A DNA stretch of 64,000 nt, taken from UBA6265 sp964526965. GTDB lineage: Bacteria > Chloroflexota > Chloroflexia > Thermomicrobiales > UBA6265. The notes under the pieces were generated by a model. The model saw only the letters and a list, made by a program, of their open reading frames with translations, was not told the DNA's origin and ran no database searches. Position 1 is the first letter of the stretch. Each line of letters begins with the position of its first letter. Both the position numbers and the translations under genes were made by a program. Positions 33,012 to 41,017 of this stretch are shown here, piece by piece. The stretch covers positions 39,957-103,956 of the forward strand of contig CAZGML010000007.1 in assembly GCA_964526965.1 (NCBI GenBank), read 5' to 3'.

Positions 33012-33845
33012 CTAAAGGTCCGCAATACTCTGGAACGGAAGATTGAGCGGTTCGAAGGACTGCTGCTGCTCTTCCGTGTATACGACGTACGGGCCCGGAT
33101 ATCCTACCGCTGCCCAGCCGGCGAAGTCGCGGTTGCCACCGTGGACAGGATCTGAGAAAAGGCCTTCCATAACGTGCACACGTACGATGTCGAGGAAGGC
33201 CTGGAGATTGGGCACATTGGAAGGTGACGTACCAGGTACCATCACGCCATCGATAAACCGCACGGATCCACCTGATCCATCGTCCTCATCGGCTACATCG
33301 GGAGTGGCGACAGCCTCGTCAGCAGGCGTTGCCTGCATGGGTGTAGCGGAACCTCCACCCGCGCTGGTGGCTTCCGGGCCACCAGTTGCTATGAGTGCAT
33401 GACCTGAGCGAGAGACGTCTGATCCGGAAATCATTCCCAGATCGCCATCAAACGCCCGGGTGACGATATCAACTTGCTGGTCGAACTCAAGCGCAGCAAA
33501 TGCGTCTCCATGGGCCTGCTGGGAAGCAAAATCGAGCCATTCGAGGCCCGAGGTGTAGACCTGCTGATAATCCCGATACGGACCAGCAACGGCCCGGTCG
33601 ATGTAATACATCACCCCGGCCTCGCGTCCGCCAGCAGAGTCTTCCGTCTCTGGCCACATTACCTCAGCCAGTGCAGCAATTGTTTCTGCCTGCCCCTGGT
33701 GAAAAAAAAGGCGGCCGGACGTCTGCTCCTGGGCAGAAACATCAAATGATGCTGCCCGGGACATGATTCCAGCCGCGAATGCGCTACTACTTCCAACTAT
33801 AAGTTTTCTTCGATTCATCTCGAGGGATGTGAATCGTTTCGCCAC
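33012..33845 (-). CDS. Gluconate 2-dehydrogenase subunit 3-like protein
   Basis: The 277-aa protein begins with a Tat-type signal (NRRKLIVGSSSAFAAG at residues 10-25, cut near VSAQ) and matches the gluconate 2-dehydrogenase gamma subunit family: IAALAEVMWPETEDSAGGREAGVMYYIDRAV, YTSGLEWLDFASQ and a C-terminal FSDPVHGGNRDFAGWAAVGYPG. A low-complexity insert rich in Gly, Ala, Thr and Pro occupies about residues 150-195. The start is a GTG right after GAGGAGG. It lies 28 bases upstream of the GMC gene and would carry the flavoprotein through the Tat system. The usual cytochrome c subunit is not present here. Confidence 0.88.
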   Translation of the reverse strand: MAKRFTSLEMNRRKLIVGSSSAFAAGIMSRAASFDVSAQEQTSGRLFFHQGQAETIAALAEVMWPETEDSAGGREAGVMYYIDRAVAGPYRDYQQVYTSGLEWLDFASQQAHGDAFAALEFDQQVDIVTRAFDGDLGMISGSDVSRSGHALIATGGPEATSAGGGSATPMQATPADEAVATPDVADEDDGSGGSVRFIDGVMVPGTSPSNVPNLQAFLDIVRVHVMEGLFSDPVHGGNRDFAGWAAVGYPGPYVVYTEEQQQSFEPLNLPFQSIADL

Positions 33846-34121
33846 GGCAATACCTCCTCGCTGTTGGCTTACAAGCTTGCCCTGCTCAAATTCCTGCCAG
33901 TAGTGCTAGCTGGCAAAGACCTAGACTGGGGTACTTGTTGTAAGCCCACATTAGCGAGAAGGGTTTTTCCTGTCAACACAGGCTATCTGCAAGGGTTACT
34001 GTATCTCAACAGCAAATAAAGGCAGTTCGTGCTTTCACGAAATTGAAAGTGGCGACATTCGTCCCGCTATTACAAATTCCTGAAAATATACAGACATAAC
34101 AGACACGTATAGCTCACGGGA
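33846..34121. other. Intergenic region upstream of the GMC dehydrogenase unit
   Basis: About 275 bases without a gene. TGCCAG-TAGTGCTAG-CTGGCA at 33895-33915 is a 6-base inverted repeat that might be an operator for the minus-strand dehydrogenase unit. Nothing else stands out. Confidence 0.4.
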
Positions 34122-34865
34122 TTAACATTTTTTTAACGGTTTCACGCCGATGTGCAGCGCGACGCTGCCGAATCCAAGCAGGCTGTACTTCACATCTACC
34201 AGGCCGGCTTCGCGGAAAATTTCTGCAAGTTCGTCGGCATCGGGGAAGTTCTTCACGCTCTCGGGAAGGTACTTGTATGCCTCATATTCGCCGGTAAGCA
34301 CCTTGCCGATCAGCGGCAATACGTTGATGAAGTAGAAGTTGAATGGAATCTTGAGGATCGGTCGATGATAGGGCGTTGCTTCCAGGCAGATGACCTTGCC
34401 GCCCGGCTTCACAATACGCGCCATTTCCTTCACGCCGTCAGTGTAGTTCGGCAGGTTACGCATACCAAAGCTGATCGTGGCTGCGCTGGCTTTTTCGTCG
34501 TCGAAGGGCATGTCCATCGCATCACCCTCTACAAAATTGACCTCGCTACTGCGCTTCTCTGCCTTGCGCCGGGCCTCGGCAATCATACCGCTGCTGTAAT
34601 CGATTCCGGTTACCAGCGGAACACCAACGCGTTCGAGCTCAAAAGCGACATCCCCCGTACCACAGGCCACATCAACAACGAAGTCGCTCAGCTCGCCGTT
34701 CTGCAATGTGCGGGCCTGCTTCGCCATCATTCTCCGCCAGCGGAAATCCATGCCGAAGGTCATGATGTGGTTCATGAGGTCGTACCGGGGCACGATCGTA
34801 TCGAACATCTCCTGTACATCGTCCTTTTCGGAAATCGCGCCGGATTGTGGTTGCTGGGATGACAT
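34122..34865 (-). CDS. menG: Demethylmenaquinone methyltransferase
   Basis: The 247-aa SAM-dependent enzyme makes menaquinone from demethylmenaquinone. VQEMFDTIVPRYDLMNHIMTFGMDFRWRR at the start and VVDVACGTGDVAFELE (motif I), GIDYSSGMIAEARRKA, EGDAMDMPFDDEKAS and ISFGMRNLPN are classical UbiE/MenG signatures. The start is the ATG behind GGAGGAACCC, 15 bases after the menA stop, so it is the last gene of the panE-panC-menA-menG operon. The usual end of the family (LxGGVxAIHxGxK) is visible as LLGFGSVALHIGVKP. Confidence 0.95.
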   Translation of the reverse strand: MSSQQPQSGAISEKDDVQEMFDTIVPRYDLMNHIMTFGMDFRWRRMMAKQARTLQNGELSDFVVDVACGTGDVAFELERVGVPLVTGIDYSSGMIAEARRKAEKRSSEVNFVEGDAMDMPFDDEKASAATISFGMRNLPNYTDGVKEMARIVKPGGKVICLEATPYHRPILKIPFNFYFINVLPLIGKVLTGEYEAYKYLPESVKNFPDADELAEIFREAGLVDVKYSLLGFGSVALHIGVKPLKKC

Positions 34866-34879
34866 GGGTTCCTCCGAAA

Positions 34880-35794
34880 TCACGCGGAAAGCACAAATGC
34901 GAGGCCAAGAAGCAGGCTATGGACGAGGGCTGTTTTGCCGGTGAGACCAAGCGTTTTGTTTAGCGCCGGCCCCTGCAGGGTCTCCACCTGCTGGATCAGT
35001 TGAAGGAACATGGGCCAACTGAGCACGGTGAGCACCGCCCATCCGTTTAGCCAGCCAACCATCCAAAAAACGAATGGACTGAAGGCTGTAAGCGCGAGCA
35101 TAATGTAATACTCGATCCGCGTCTTTTTTGGGCCAATGCGCACGGCTACGGTGCGCTTGTTGACTTTCTCATCCTGCTCGCGATCACGATAGTTATTAAT
35201 AATGAGGATACCGACAATCATGGCGCCTGGCGGAATCGCCGCCGCCAACGAGAGAGCGGTGAGTTCGCCGGTCTGCAGGTAGGCAGTGCCGCTAACAGCG
35301 ATCAGGCCAAAAAAGAGGAAGACGAAGATCTCCCCCAGGCCCAGGTAGCTGATCGGAAACGGACCACCCGTGTACGCAACCGCGCAAATGAGGCTGGCAA
35401 TGCCGAGGAATACAAACGGCCAGCCACCCCGCACCAGTAACGGTATTCCCGTAACCGCCGCCATGGCCAATGTGAGCCAGGTCGCATTCATTACCTGGTT
35501 GTAGGTAACATAGCCGGCCGAGGTGATACGGAGCGGGCCGGTGCGATCGGCGGTGTCACTTCCCTTTTTCGCATCAATGGCATCGTTGGCGAAGTTCGCT
35601 GCGATCTGCAACAACAGCGCAGTTACCAGCGCCAGCAGCGCAACCCACCAGACAAACGCTCCCTCTCGCACGGCGACGCCGGTGCCGACCACAATCGGAG
35701 CCACGGCGGCCGGCAGGGTGCGCGGACGTGCGGCGAGAAACCAAATCTGCAGTTTTGACGGATGATCGGCGGCGGAGCCGACGGGAATACTCAT
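34880..35794 (-). CDS. menA: 1,4-dihydroxy-2-naphthoate polyprenyltransferase
   Basis: The 304-aa membrane enzyme joins a polyprenyl chain to 1,4-dihydroxy-2-naphthoate in menaquinone synthesis. It has about eight hydrophobic helices. The first Asp-rich motif reads NFANDAIDAKKGSDTADR (Asp residues bind the Mg-pyrophosphate), and the second NNYRDREQDEKVNKRTVAVR. The start overlaps the panC stop by 4 bases. The product is the direct precursor for MenG encoded next. Confidence 0.95.
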   Translation of the reverse strand: MSIPVGSAADHPSKLQIWFLAARPRTLPAAVAPIVVGTGVAVREGAFVWWVALLALVTALLLQIAANFANDAIDAKKGSDTADRTGPLRITSAGYVTYNQVMNATWLTLAMAAVTGIPLLVRGGWPFVFLGIASLICAVAYTGGPFPISYLGLGEIFVFLFFGLIAVSGTAYLQTGELTALSLAAAIPPGAMIVGILIINNYRDREQDEKVNKRTVAVRIGPKKTRIEYYIMLALTAFSPFVFWMVGWLNGWAVLTVLSWPMFLQLIQQVETLQGPALNKTLGLTGKTALVHSLLLGLAFVLSA

Positions 35795-36636
35795 GTATTG
35801 TGGGATCCTGTTTCGCCGGGGTCGAGGTACTGCGCATCCAGAATGCGCGTTGCACCAACGGTGCCGGCCACAATCGCGTAATTACCGGTGGAGATTTCAT
35901 CGACGGATTCGAACGAATCCGCGTCAACCATCGCCAGATAGTCTACCCGCAGCAGTGGTTGGGCGTTGAGGATCTCCTCACCGATGGTGATAAGCTTCGC
36001 GGCATCTCGTTCTCCGTTGGTTACTGCCTGCTGCACGGCAAACAGTGCCCGCGGAATCGCCACCGCGGCTGCCCGTTCTTCGTCCGACAGCGACGCGTGG
36101 TCGGAACTCAGCGGCAGTCCGTCTGGATCCCGCACGGTTACACAGGGAACAATCTCGCCACTCAGGGCCAAATCTCCGTGCATCTGTTGGATGATACGAA
36201 GTTGCTGTAAGTGCTTCTCACCGACATAGGTTCGAGTCGGCTGAAGCTGGTTCAGCAGGATCGCGAAATAGGCGGTCACGCGATCGAAGTGGCCCTTGCG
36301 GGCCTCGCCCTCCCAGTGCCTCCCGATAGATGGCACCCGCACCGATGTGCGGAACGAAGGAGGAAAGATCACTTCAGGATCCGGCTGGTAGAAGAGATGC
36401 GCGCCCGCCTCGCGGGCAAGGTCGATTTCTATTTCTGAAAGGTGGATGGGTTCTCCGGACGGATCGAAGAGCGCGACCACTGTCTCGTCGTTTTCCAGGT
36501 CGGATCGACGGATCAGGGAAACGTGCCCCTCATGGATCGAGCCCATAATCGGCACGACTCCAGTGGTAATGGCGCCAATGGTGGCATCGAGCACCTCGTC
36601 CGGCGTGGTGAATGTGCGTAGGCGACGTGGCCGCAT
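35791..36636 (-). CDS. Divergent pantothenate synthetase-like protein
   Basis: The 281-aa protein has the PanC fold: IMGSIHEGHVSLIRRS (HxGH nucleotide motif), GHFDRVTAYFAILLNQLQPTRTYVGEKHLQQL and VRDPDGLPLSSDHASLSDEER. Two blocks that bind substrate in normal enzymes are changed: FVNPTQF reads FDPSGEP (the pantoate-binding Gln is absent), and SSRNxYLS reads SSDHASLS. It ends in a normal length. It sits between a ketopantoate reductase gene (2 bases away) and menA (4-base overlap), so it is part of one operon. The neighbour supports a pantothenate role, but the changes leave room for another amide-forming substrate. Confidence 0.8.
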   Translation of the reverse strand: MRPRRLRTFTTPDEVLDATIGAITTGVVPIMGSIHEGHVSLIRRSDLENDETVVALFDPSGEPIHLSEIEIDLAREAGAHLFYQPDPEVIFPPSFRTSVRVPSIGRHWEGEARKGHFDRVTAYFAILLNQLQPTRTYVGEKHLQQLRIIQQMHGDLALSGEIVPCVTVRDPDGLPLSSDHASLSDEERAAAVAIPRALFAVQQAVTNGERDAAKLITIGEEILNAQPLLRVDYLAMVDADSFESVDEISTGNYAIVAGTVGATRILDAQYLDPGETGSHNT

Positions 36637-36638
36637 GG

Positions 36639-37676
36639 CTATACCTGTGGAGCGGGGTGGAAGCTTGGCGTGTAGCTGGATGCTTCCTTGGATTCACCAG
36701 TTTCGGGTCGATGTCCGTGTTCGTGCGCAGAGATCAGCCGGAGCATCATCAGGTTGTTGGGTACCGGCACGTTATGACGTCGGGCATGCCGTACCACTGC
36801 GCCATTGATCGCATCGATTTCGGTGCGCAATCCTTGCTGCAGATCTACATACATACTGGTATACGGATTTGCCGTAGAGAGGGCAAAGTTCTCCATTGTC
36901 TCAACCAACGTCTCGGTATGGAGGCGAACGCCTTCACTGGCAGCAACTGCCACAACCTCTTCAATAATCACCCGTGCGGCCTGTAACAGATCGGGGTCAA
37001 GGGCGACCATGCGAGTGGGCACGGAAGCAAGAGCCGTTGTTGGGTTGAGTGCGCAATTAACTGCGAGTTTACGCCACACCCAGCGGTGAATATCGGCGAC
37101 TGCGTTGGTACGCCAGCCGTTATCGCGCAGGGTGTTGGCGAGGGCGGAGAGCTTGTCGTTGATTGCCGGGGTGCGTCTGCCGATGGCGGTGAGGCCATCA
37201 GTCGTGTGAGTCACCTTGCCGGGCGAGGTGCGAACGGCCGCCTGGGTGGTCACGCCCATCCAGATATGCGGTCGTACTCCGTTGTGTACAAGAACCTCTC
37301 GCAAGGCTTTTGCGTTGCCAAGGCCATTCTGCAGGGTAAGCACAACAGCATGTCGATCCAGATAGGGCGCAAGGGGTGCACAGGCCTCGCCGGTGGCCCA
37401 GGCCTTCACCAGTACGATCACGACATCGCTACCGGTAACGTCAGCAGGGTCGCTGGAAACCTCGAGCCGGATGTTGTTGGTTTGGCCATCGCGCTCGGTG
37501 AGGTCAAGCCCATGCTCACGGATTCTTTCCAGATGCTCCGACTGGCGACCATAAAGGAGCACGCGCTCGAGTTCTGGCGTCGCTCCGGGCTCTTCAGCGT
37601 GGTAATTCATGGAAGCGGTGAGACGTGCGGCCACGAGCGAGCCCATAGCGCCAGCTCCGACAACAGTGATCTTCAC
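36639..37676 (-). CDS. 2-dehydropantoate 2-reductase (ketopantoate reductase) family
   Basis: The 345-aa protein reduces 2-dehydropantoate to pantoate with NADPH in the main family. It has the Rossmann start VKITVVGAGAMGSLVAARL, LTLQNGLGN, RKLAVNCALNPTTAL (catalytic Lys and Asn) and TSMYVDLQQGLRTEIDAINGAVV. A GTG start at 37676 behind GGAG was chosen; the leader upstream is polar and unlike the family. It is the first gene of the panE-panC-menA-menG operon. Residues after about 325 form a short His/Ser-rich tail without a match. Confidence 0.9.
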   Translation of the reverse strand: MKITVVGAGAMGSLVAARLTASMNYHAEEPGATPELERVLLYGRQSEHLERIREHGLDLTERDGQTNNIRLEVSSDPADVTGSDVVIVLVKAWATGEACAPLAPYLDRHAVVLTLQNGLGNAKALREVLVHNGVRPHIWMGVTTQAAVRTSPGKVTHTTDGLTAIGRRTPAINDKLSALANTLRDNGWRTNAVADIHRWVWRKLAVNCALNPTTALASVPTRMVALDPDLLQAARVIIEEVVAVAASEGVRLHTETLVETMENFALSTANPYTSMYVDLQQGLRTEIDAINGAVVRHARRHNVPVPNNLMMLRLISAHEHGHRPETGESKEASSYTPSFHPAPQV

Positions 37677-37860
37677 AAGGGCATCTCCACGGTTCGGTGA
37701 ACGATAAACATGGCCATATTGTCGCATTAATCAGAAGGGGGTGTAGCGGGCGAAAGGCAGCCGCGTACCTCATGCTGACACGTGTCACGGGGAATCGCGT
37801 TAACATTGATGTGGCAAGTCTCACGCGGGAAACTGGCCCGTGAAAGAAACGATAATCAGA

Positions 37861-37887
37861 TTGTAACTCGCTTCGTTTTCCTATAAT
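37861..37887 (+). promoter_or_regulatory. Candidate promoter of the MetE-C-like gene
   Basis: TTGTAA (37861-37866) and a consensus TATAAT (37882-37887) are separated by 15 bases, about 110 bases upstream of the GTG at 37998. The short spacing suggests an activated or weak promoter. Confidence 0.4.
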
Positions 37888-37997
37888 TGTGACCTTCACC
37901 ATGCATCGTCTTTAACAATGAAGACAAACATTCCCTTGAAAGCAGGTAATATGCTAGGAGGCGACTATTCTGTCGTAAGTAGCAGGAGTGATTCACT

Positions 37998-39224
37998 GTG
38001 AAGAACAGCAGTTCAAAAATTGAGGTTTCTCACGTAGGCAGTTTGCCGCGTCCAGATAAACTGCGTGAGGCCAACAAGAAACGTCTTGAGAACAACGGAG
38101 AACTGGAAGGATTCGATGAGATCCTGGCCCAGTCCGTGAAAGACGTTGTCAAGAAGCAAAAGGATATCGGCATCACCATCCCGAATGATGGTGAGTACGG
38201 TAAAAGCATGAGCGGCAAGGTCGATTACGGCGCCTGGTGGAGCTACAGCTTCCAGCGACTCGGCGGCCTGGAGCTGCGCAATGAAGGCGTCGCCACCGGT
38301 ACCGAGCATGTAGAATCCAGCCCCGGTAACGTGCGGCTCACCAACTTCGCCAACCGGCGAGACTGGGTGAAGTTCGCTGATGCATATCAGGATCCCACCA
38401 GCGGAATCACCCTGAGCGACAGCGCCGAGGGTCCCATGCCACAGTTCCCGGTTGCCACCGGCCCGGTTACCTTTATTGGCCAGGAAGCCGTGCAGAGTGA
38501 CATTGCCAACATGAAAGCGGCAATGGAAGCTAACGGCATGGATGAAGGCTTCATCACCTCCGTTGCACCAGGATCCGCTGCCCGTATCGGGAACGAGTAC
38601 TACGATACCGAAGAAGAGTTCATTTACGCCTGCGCCGACGCCCTGCGCGAGGAGTACAAGGCGATTGTGGATGCCGGCCTGATCCTTCAGCTCGATGATC
38701 CATCCATCGCCGAGAACTGGGACCAGGTAACTCCAGAGCCCTCTGTTGAGGACTACCGCAATTTCACCCAGGTTCGTGTGGATGCCATGAACTACGCGCT
38801 GAAAGATATCCCCAGCGACCGCGTGCGCTTCCACCTCTGCTGGGGTAGCTGGCACGGACCCCACACCACCGACATCGAGTTCAAGCACATCGTCGACCTG
38901 ATGCTGCAGATCAACGCCGATGGCTACACCTTCGAGGCGGCCAATGCTCGCCACGAGCATGAGTACAAGATCTGGGACGACGTGAAGCTGCCGGAAGGCA
39001 AGGTTCTCATTCCGGGCGTTGTCGGCCACGCCACCAACGTTGTGGAACATCCGGAGCTGGTTGCCGAGCGCATCATCAACTTCGCCGACCGCGTTGGCAA
39101 GGAGAACGTCATCGCCAGCACCGACTGCGGCCTCGGTGGGCGAATCCACCCGCAGATCGCCTGGGCCAAACTCGAGGCGCTGAGCGAGGGTGCCGAGCTC
39201 GCGACAAAGCACCTGTTCAAGTAA
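37998..39224 (+). CDS. Cobalamin-independent methionine synthase-like (MetE C-domain) protein
   Basis: The 408-aa protein matches the stand-alone MetE C-terminal/uroporphyrinogen-decarboxylase-like barrel. VSHVGSLPRPDKLRE opens it. HLCWGSWHGPHTTD carries the His and Cys, and STDCGLGGRIHPQIAWAKL the second Cys of the zinc site. It lacks the N-terminal half of full MetE, so it may use another methyl donor or act on a related thiol or epoxide. AGGAG precedes the GTG start. It is monocistronic, closed by a strong terminator. Confidence 0.88.
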   Translation: MKNSSSKIEVSHVGSLPRPDKLREANKKRLENNGELEGFDEILAQSVKDVVKKQKDIGITIPNDGEYGKSMSGKVDYGAWWSYSFQRLGGLELRNEGVATGTEHVESSPGNVRLTNFANRRDWVKFADAYQDPTSGITLSDSAEGPMPQFPVATGPVTFIGQEAVQSDIANMKAAMEANGMDEGFITSVAPGSAARIGNEYYDTEEEFIYACADALREEYKAIVDAGLILQLDDPSIAENWDQVTPEPSVEDYRNFTQVRVDAMNYALKDIPSDRVRFHLCWGSWHGPHTTDIEFKHIVDLMLQINADGYTFEAANARHEHEYKIWDDVKLPEGKVLIPGVVGHATNVVEHPELVAERIINFADRVGKENVIASTDCGLGGRIHPQIAWAKLEALSEGAELATKHLFK

Positions 39225-39250
39225 ACCTTCACTGGTGATACGTTGAGTTG

Positions 39251-39288
39251 AAAGGGTTTCCCCGCGGCATCGCGGGGAAACCCTTTTT
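39251..39288 (+). terminator. Terminator of the MetE-C-like gene
   Basis: AAAGGGTTTCCCCGCG (39251-39266) pairs perfectly with CGCGGGGAAACCCTTT (39271-39286) around GCAT and is followed by TTTTT overlapping its end: a textbook intrinsic terminator. Confidence 0.92.
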
Positions 39289-39374
39289 GCCTGAAACTCC
39301 CTTTCACGGCGAATGCAGACAGCGGTACACTTTCCACTGTTGTGTATCGGACCCCTGGCAGTACGGGAGCATGA

Positions 39375-40619
39375 ATGGACGGCAGTTCAATGGCACTGCG
39401 AACGATCGTTCGCGGCGGACGCATTGTCACAATGGACGGCGATATCCGCGCCGATTTGGTGATAGATGATCACCAGGTTGTGGCAATGCTGGCCGATTCC
39501 TCCGGCGTTGACGGTGATACCACCATCGACGCGACCGACCTTCTTGTACTGCCGGGCATGGTTGATACCTGGTTTCCTGCCCCATGGATGCACGATATCA
39601 ACGCTTCTGAGGCATCCCATCGCGTGCAAACTGCTGCCATGGCGGGCGGGCTCACAAGCATGGCTGCTGAACCCGGCGAAACGCCGGCAGATGTCGGCAC
39701 ACCATCGCACCTGTCGCTTGATGCAGCACTCTGGCTTCCGATAAACGCCGAGAATCTTCCGACATCCCAGCAGATTGGTCGGATGAAACGCGTGGGAATG
39801 ATTGGTGCTTCCACCTCACTTCTTGGGCAGCAGGGCCTTACCGATGCTGAACTCTATCAATTAATGCAGGTATTGGCTGAACATGGGCTGCCGCTGGCTA
39901 TCCAGCCATTGCACGGCGAGATATCCCCGCGTGATCCAATCAGTGAATCACTTGTAACGAGCATGTTGATGTTGATGGCGGAATCCACCGGCGCCTGGGT
40001 GCACCTGCATAGTGTCACCACTGCGGATGCCGTGCGCACTGCTATTGCAGCGCGTGATCGTGGCGCAAATGTGACCATCAGCGTGCCCGCCCTCTATCTG
40101 GCCGTTACCGCCGAAAGCGGTCGGGCACTGCGGGTGCGGCCGCCGCTCCGTACCGGACACGATGTTGACGAACTATGGAATTATGTGCTGGCCGAGCAGG
40201 TCGATTGCGTCAGTGTGACACCGATGCGGGGTGGCGAAAATAACGATCTGTACACGGACGCGCAAACGGCGCTCCCGCTCTTTTGGCATGAGGCCGTATC
40301 ACAACGGGGAATGAACCCCTCGCAGGCGGTACGGATGTTGAGCACCAATCCGGCACAAATCCTCGGCATTTTTCCGCAGAAAGGCGCACTGCGTATCGGT
40401 AGCGATGCTGACCTGCTGCTGTTTGATCCTGGAGCGACCTGGACGGTAACGAATGACGATGCGCTTGATGGCACCGGACTCTCGCCAGTTCACGGAACTG
40501 ACCTGACCGGGTTTGTGGTGCGGGTGCTGAGCCATGGTCGCACGGTGTACGACGCCGAACATCATCACGACGATAGCCTCGTGATTCCCGGTACAGGCAG
40601 GCTCCTGCACCGTTTCTAA
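39375..40619 (+). CDS. Dihydroorotase/amidohydrolase-like protein lacking the HxH motif
   Basis: The 414-aa protein has the cyclic amidohydrolase frame: TIVRGGRIVTMDGDIRADLVI at the N-terminus, VLPGMVDTWF where DxHxH is expected, a middle barrel with LAIQPLHGEISPRD and VHLHSVTTADAV, and the C-terminal KGALRIGSDADLLLFDP and HGTDLTGFVVRVLSHGRTVYD. The first metal pair (HxH after VDT) is replaced by W-F-P-A-P-W and I do not see the carboxylated Lys. It resembles inactive dihydroorotase partners that support aspartate transcarbamoylase, though that partner gene is not in the window. It could also be a changed enzyme. Confidence 0.82.
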   Translation: MDGSSMALRTIVRGGRIVTMDGDIRADLVIDDHQVVAMLADSSGVDGDTTIDATDLLVLPGMVDTWFPAPWMHDINASEASHRVQTAAMAGGLTSMAAEPGETPADVGTPSHLSLDAALWLPINAENLPTSQQIGRMKRVGMIGASTSLLGQQGLTDAELYQLMQVLAEHGLPLAIQPLHGEISPRDPISESLVTSMLMLMAESTGAWVHLHSVTTADAVRTAIAARDRGANVTISVPALYLAVTAESGRALRVRPPLRTGHDVDELWNYVLAEQVDCVSVTPMRGGENNDLYTDAQTALPLFWHEAVSQRGMNPSQAVRMLSTNPAQILGIFPQKGALRIGSDADLLLFDPGATWTVTNDDALDGTGLSPVHGTDLTGFVVRVLSHGRTVYDAEHHHDDSLVIPGTGRLLHRF

Positions 40620-40643
40620 AGCCCCAATCCCCGAAAATACGGA

Positions 40644-40705
40644 ACCGGGATGCGTTATGACCTGGGAAGGTCCGCATCCCGGTGTGGGGAGGGAGGGGGA
40701 GGAGA
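40644..40705 (+). terminator. Nested hairpin followed by a G-rich tract
   Basis: ACCGGGATGCG (40644-40654) pairs with CGCATCCCGGT (40673-40683), and inside them GACCT-GGGA-AGGTC (40659-40672) forms a second stem. The G-rich run GTGTGGGGAGGGAGGGGGAG follows. It lies 25 bases after the dihydroorotase-like gene. There is no U-tract. It may end transcription or form a G-quadruplex. Confidence 0.4.
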
Positions 40706-41017
40706 GGCGCTATATGTGTGCGGATCGGTTGGCTGGTACCGATTTGGAAACCCGCGTTGCGCTTTCCACTGGATATATAATGGAGGGTCGATGCGGCCAT
40801 CGTTTGACAAAATTGTTACAGATGTGTGTATCAAACGATGAATCCAATTGAAGAGCATGGGCGTTAACCGAAATGATGCTGGCATCGCTACGTTACGGTG
40901 GGGGTCACCTGTAGCGATGGGCAGCTTATTTATGATATGTTACTGGATGTACGAATACGCTTTACGACCGTAAAGCAACCCTTCGGCATAAAAGGATACG
41001 GGAGTTCGAACGAAAAT

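Noticed and set aside
41005..41017. A tRNA T-loop-like GTTCGAAC
   Set aside because: No acceptor stem, D-arm or anticodon arm can be built around it; no tRNA was found in any gap.
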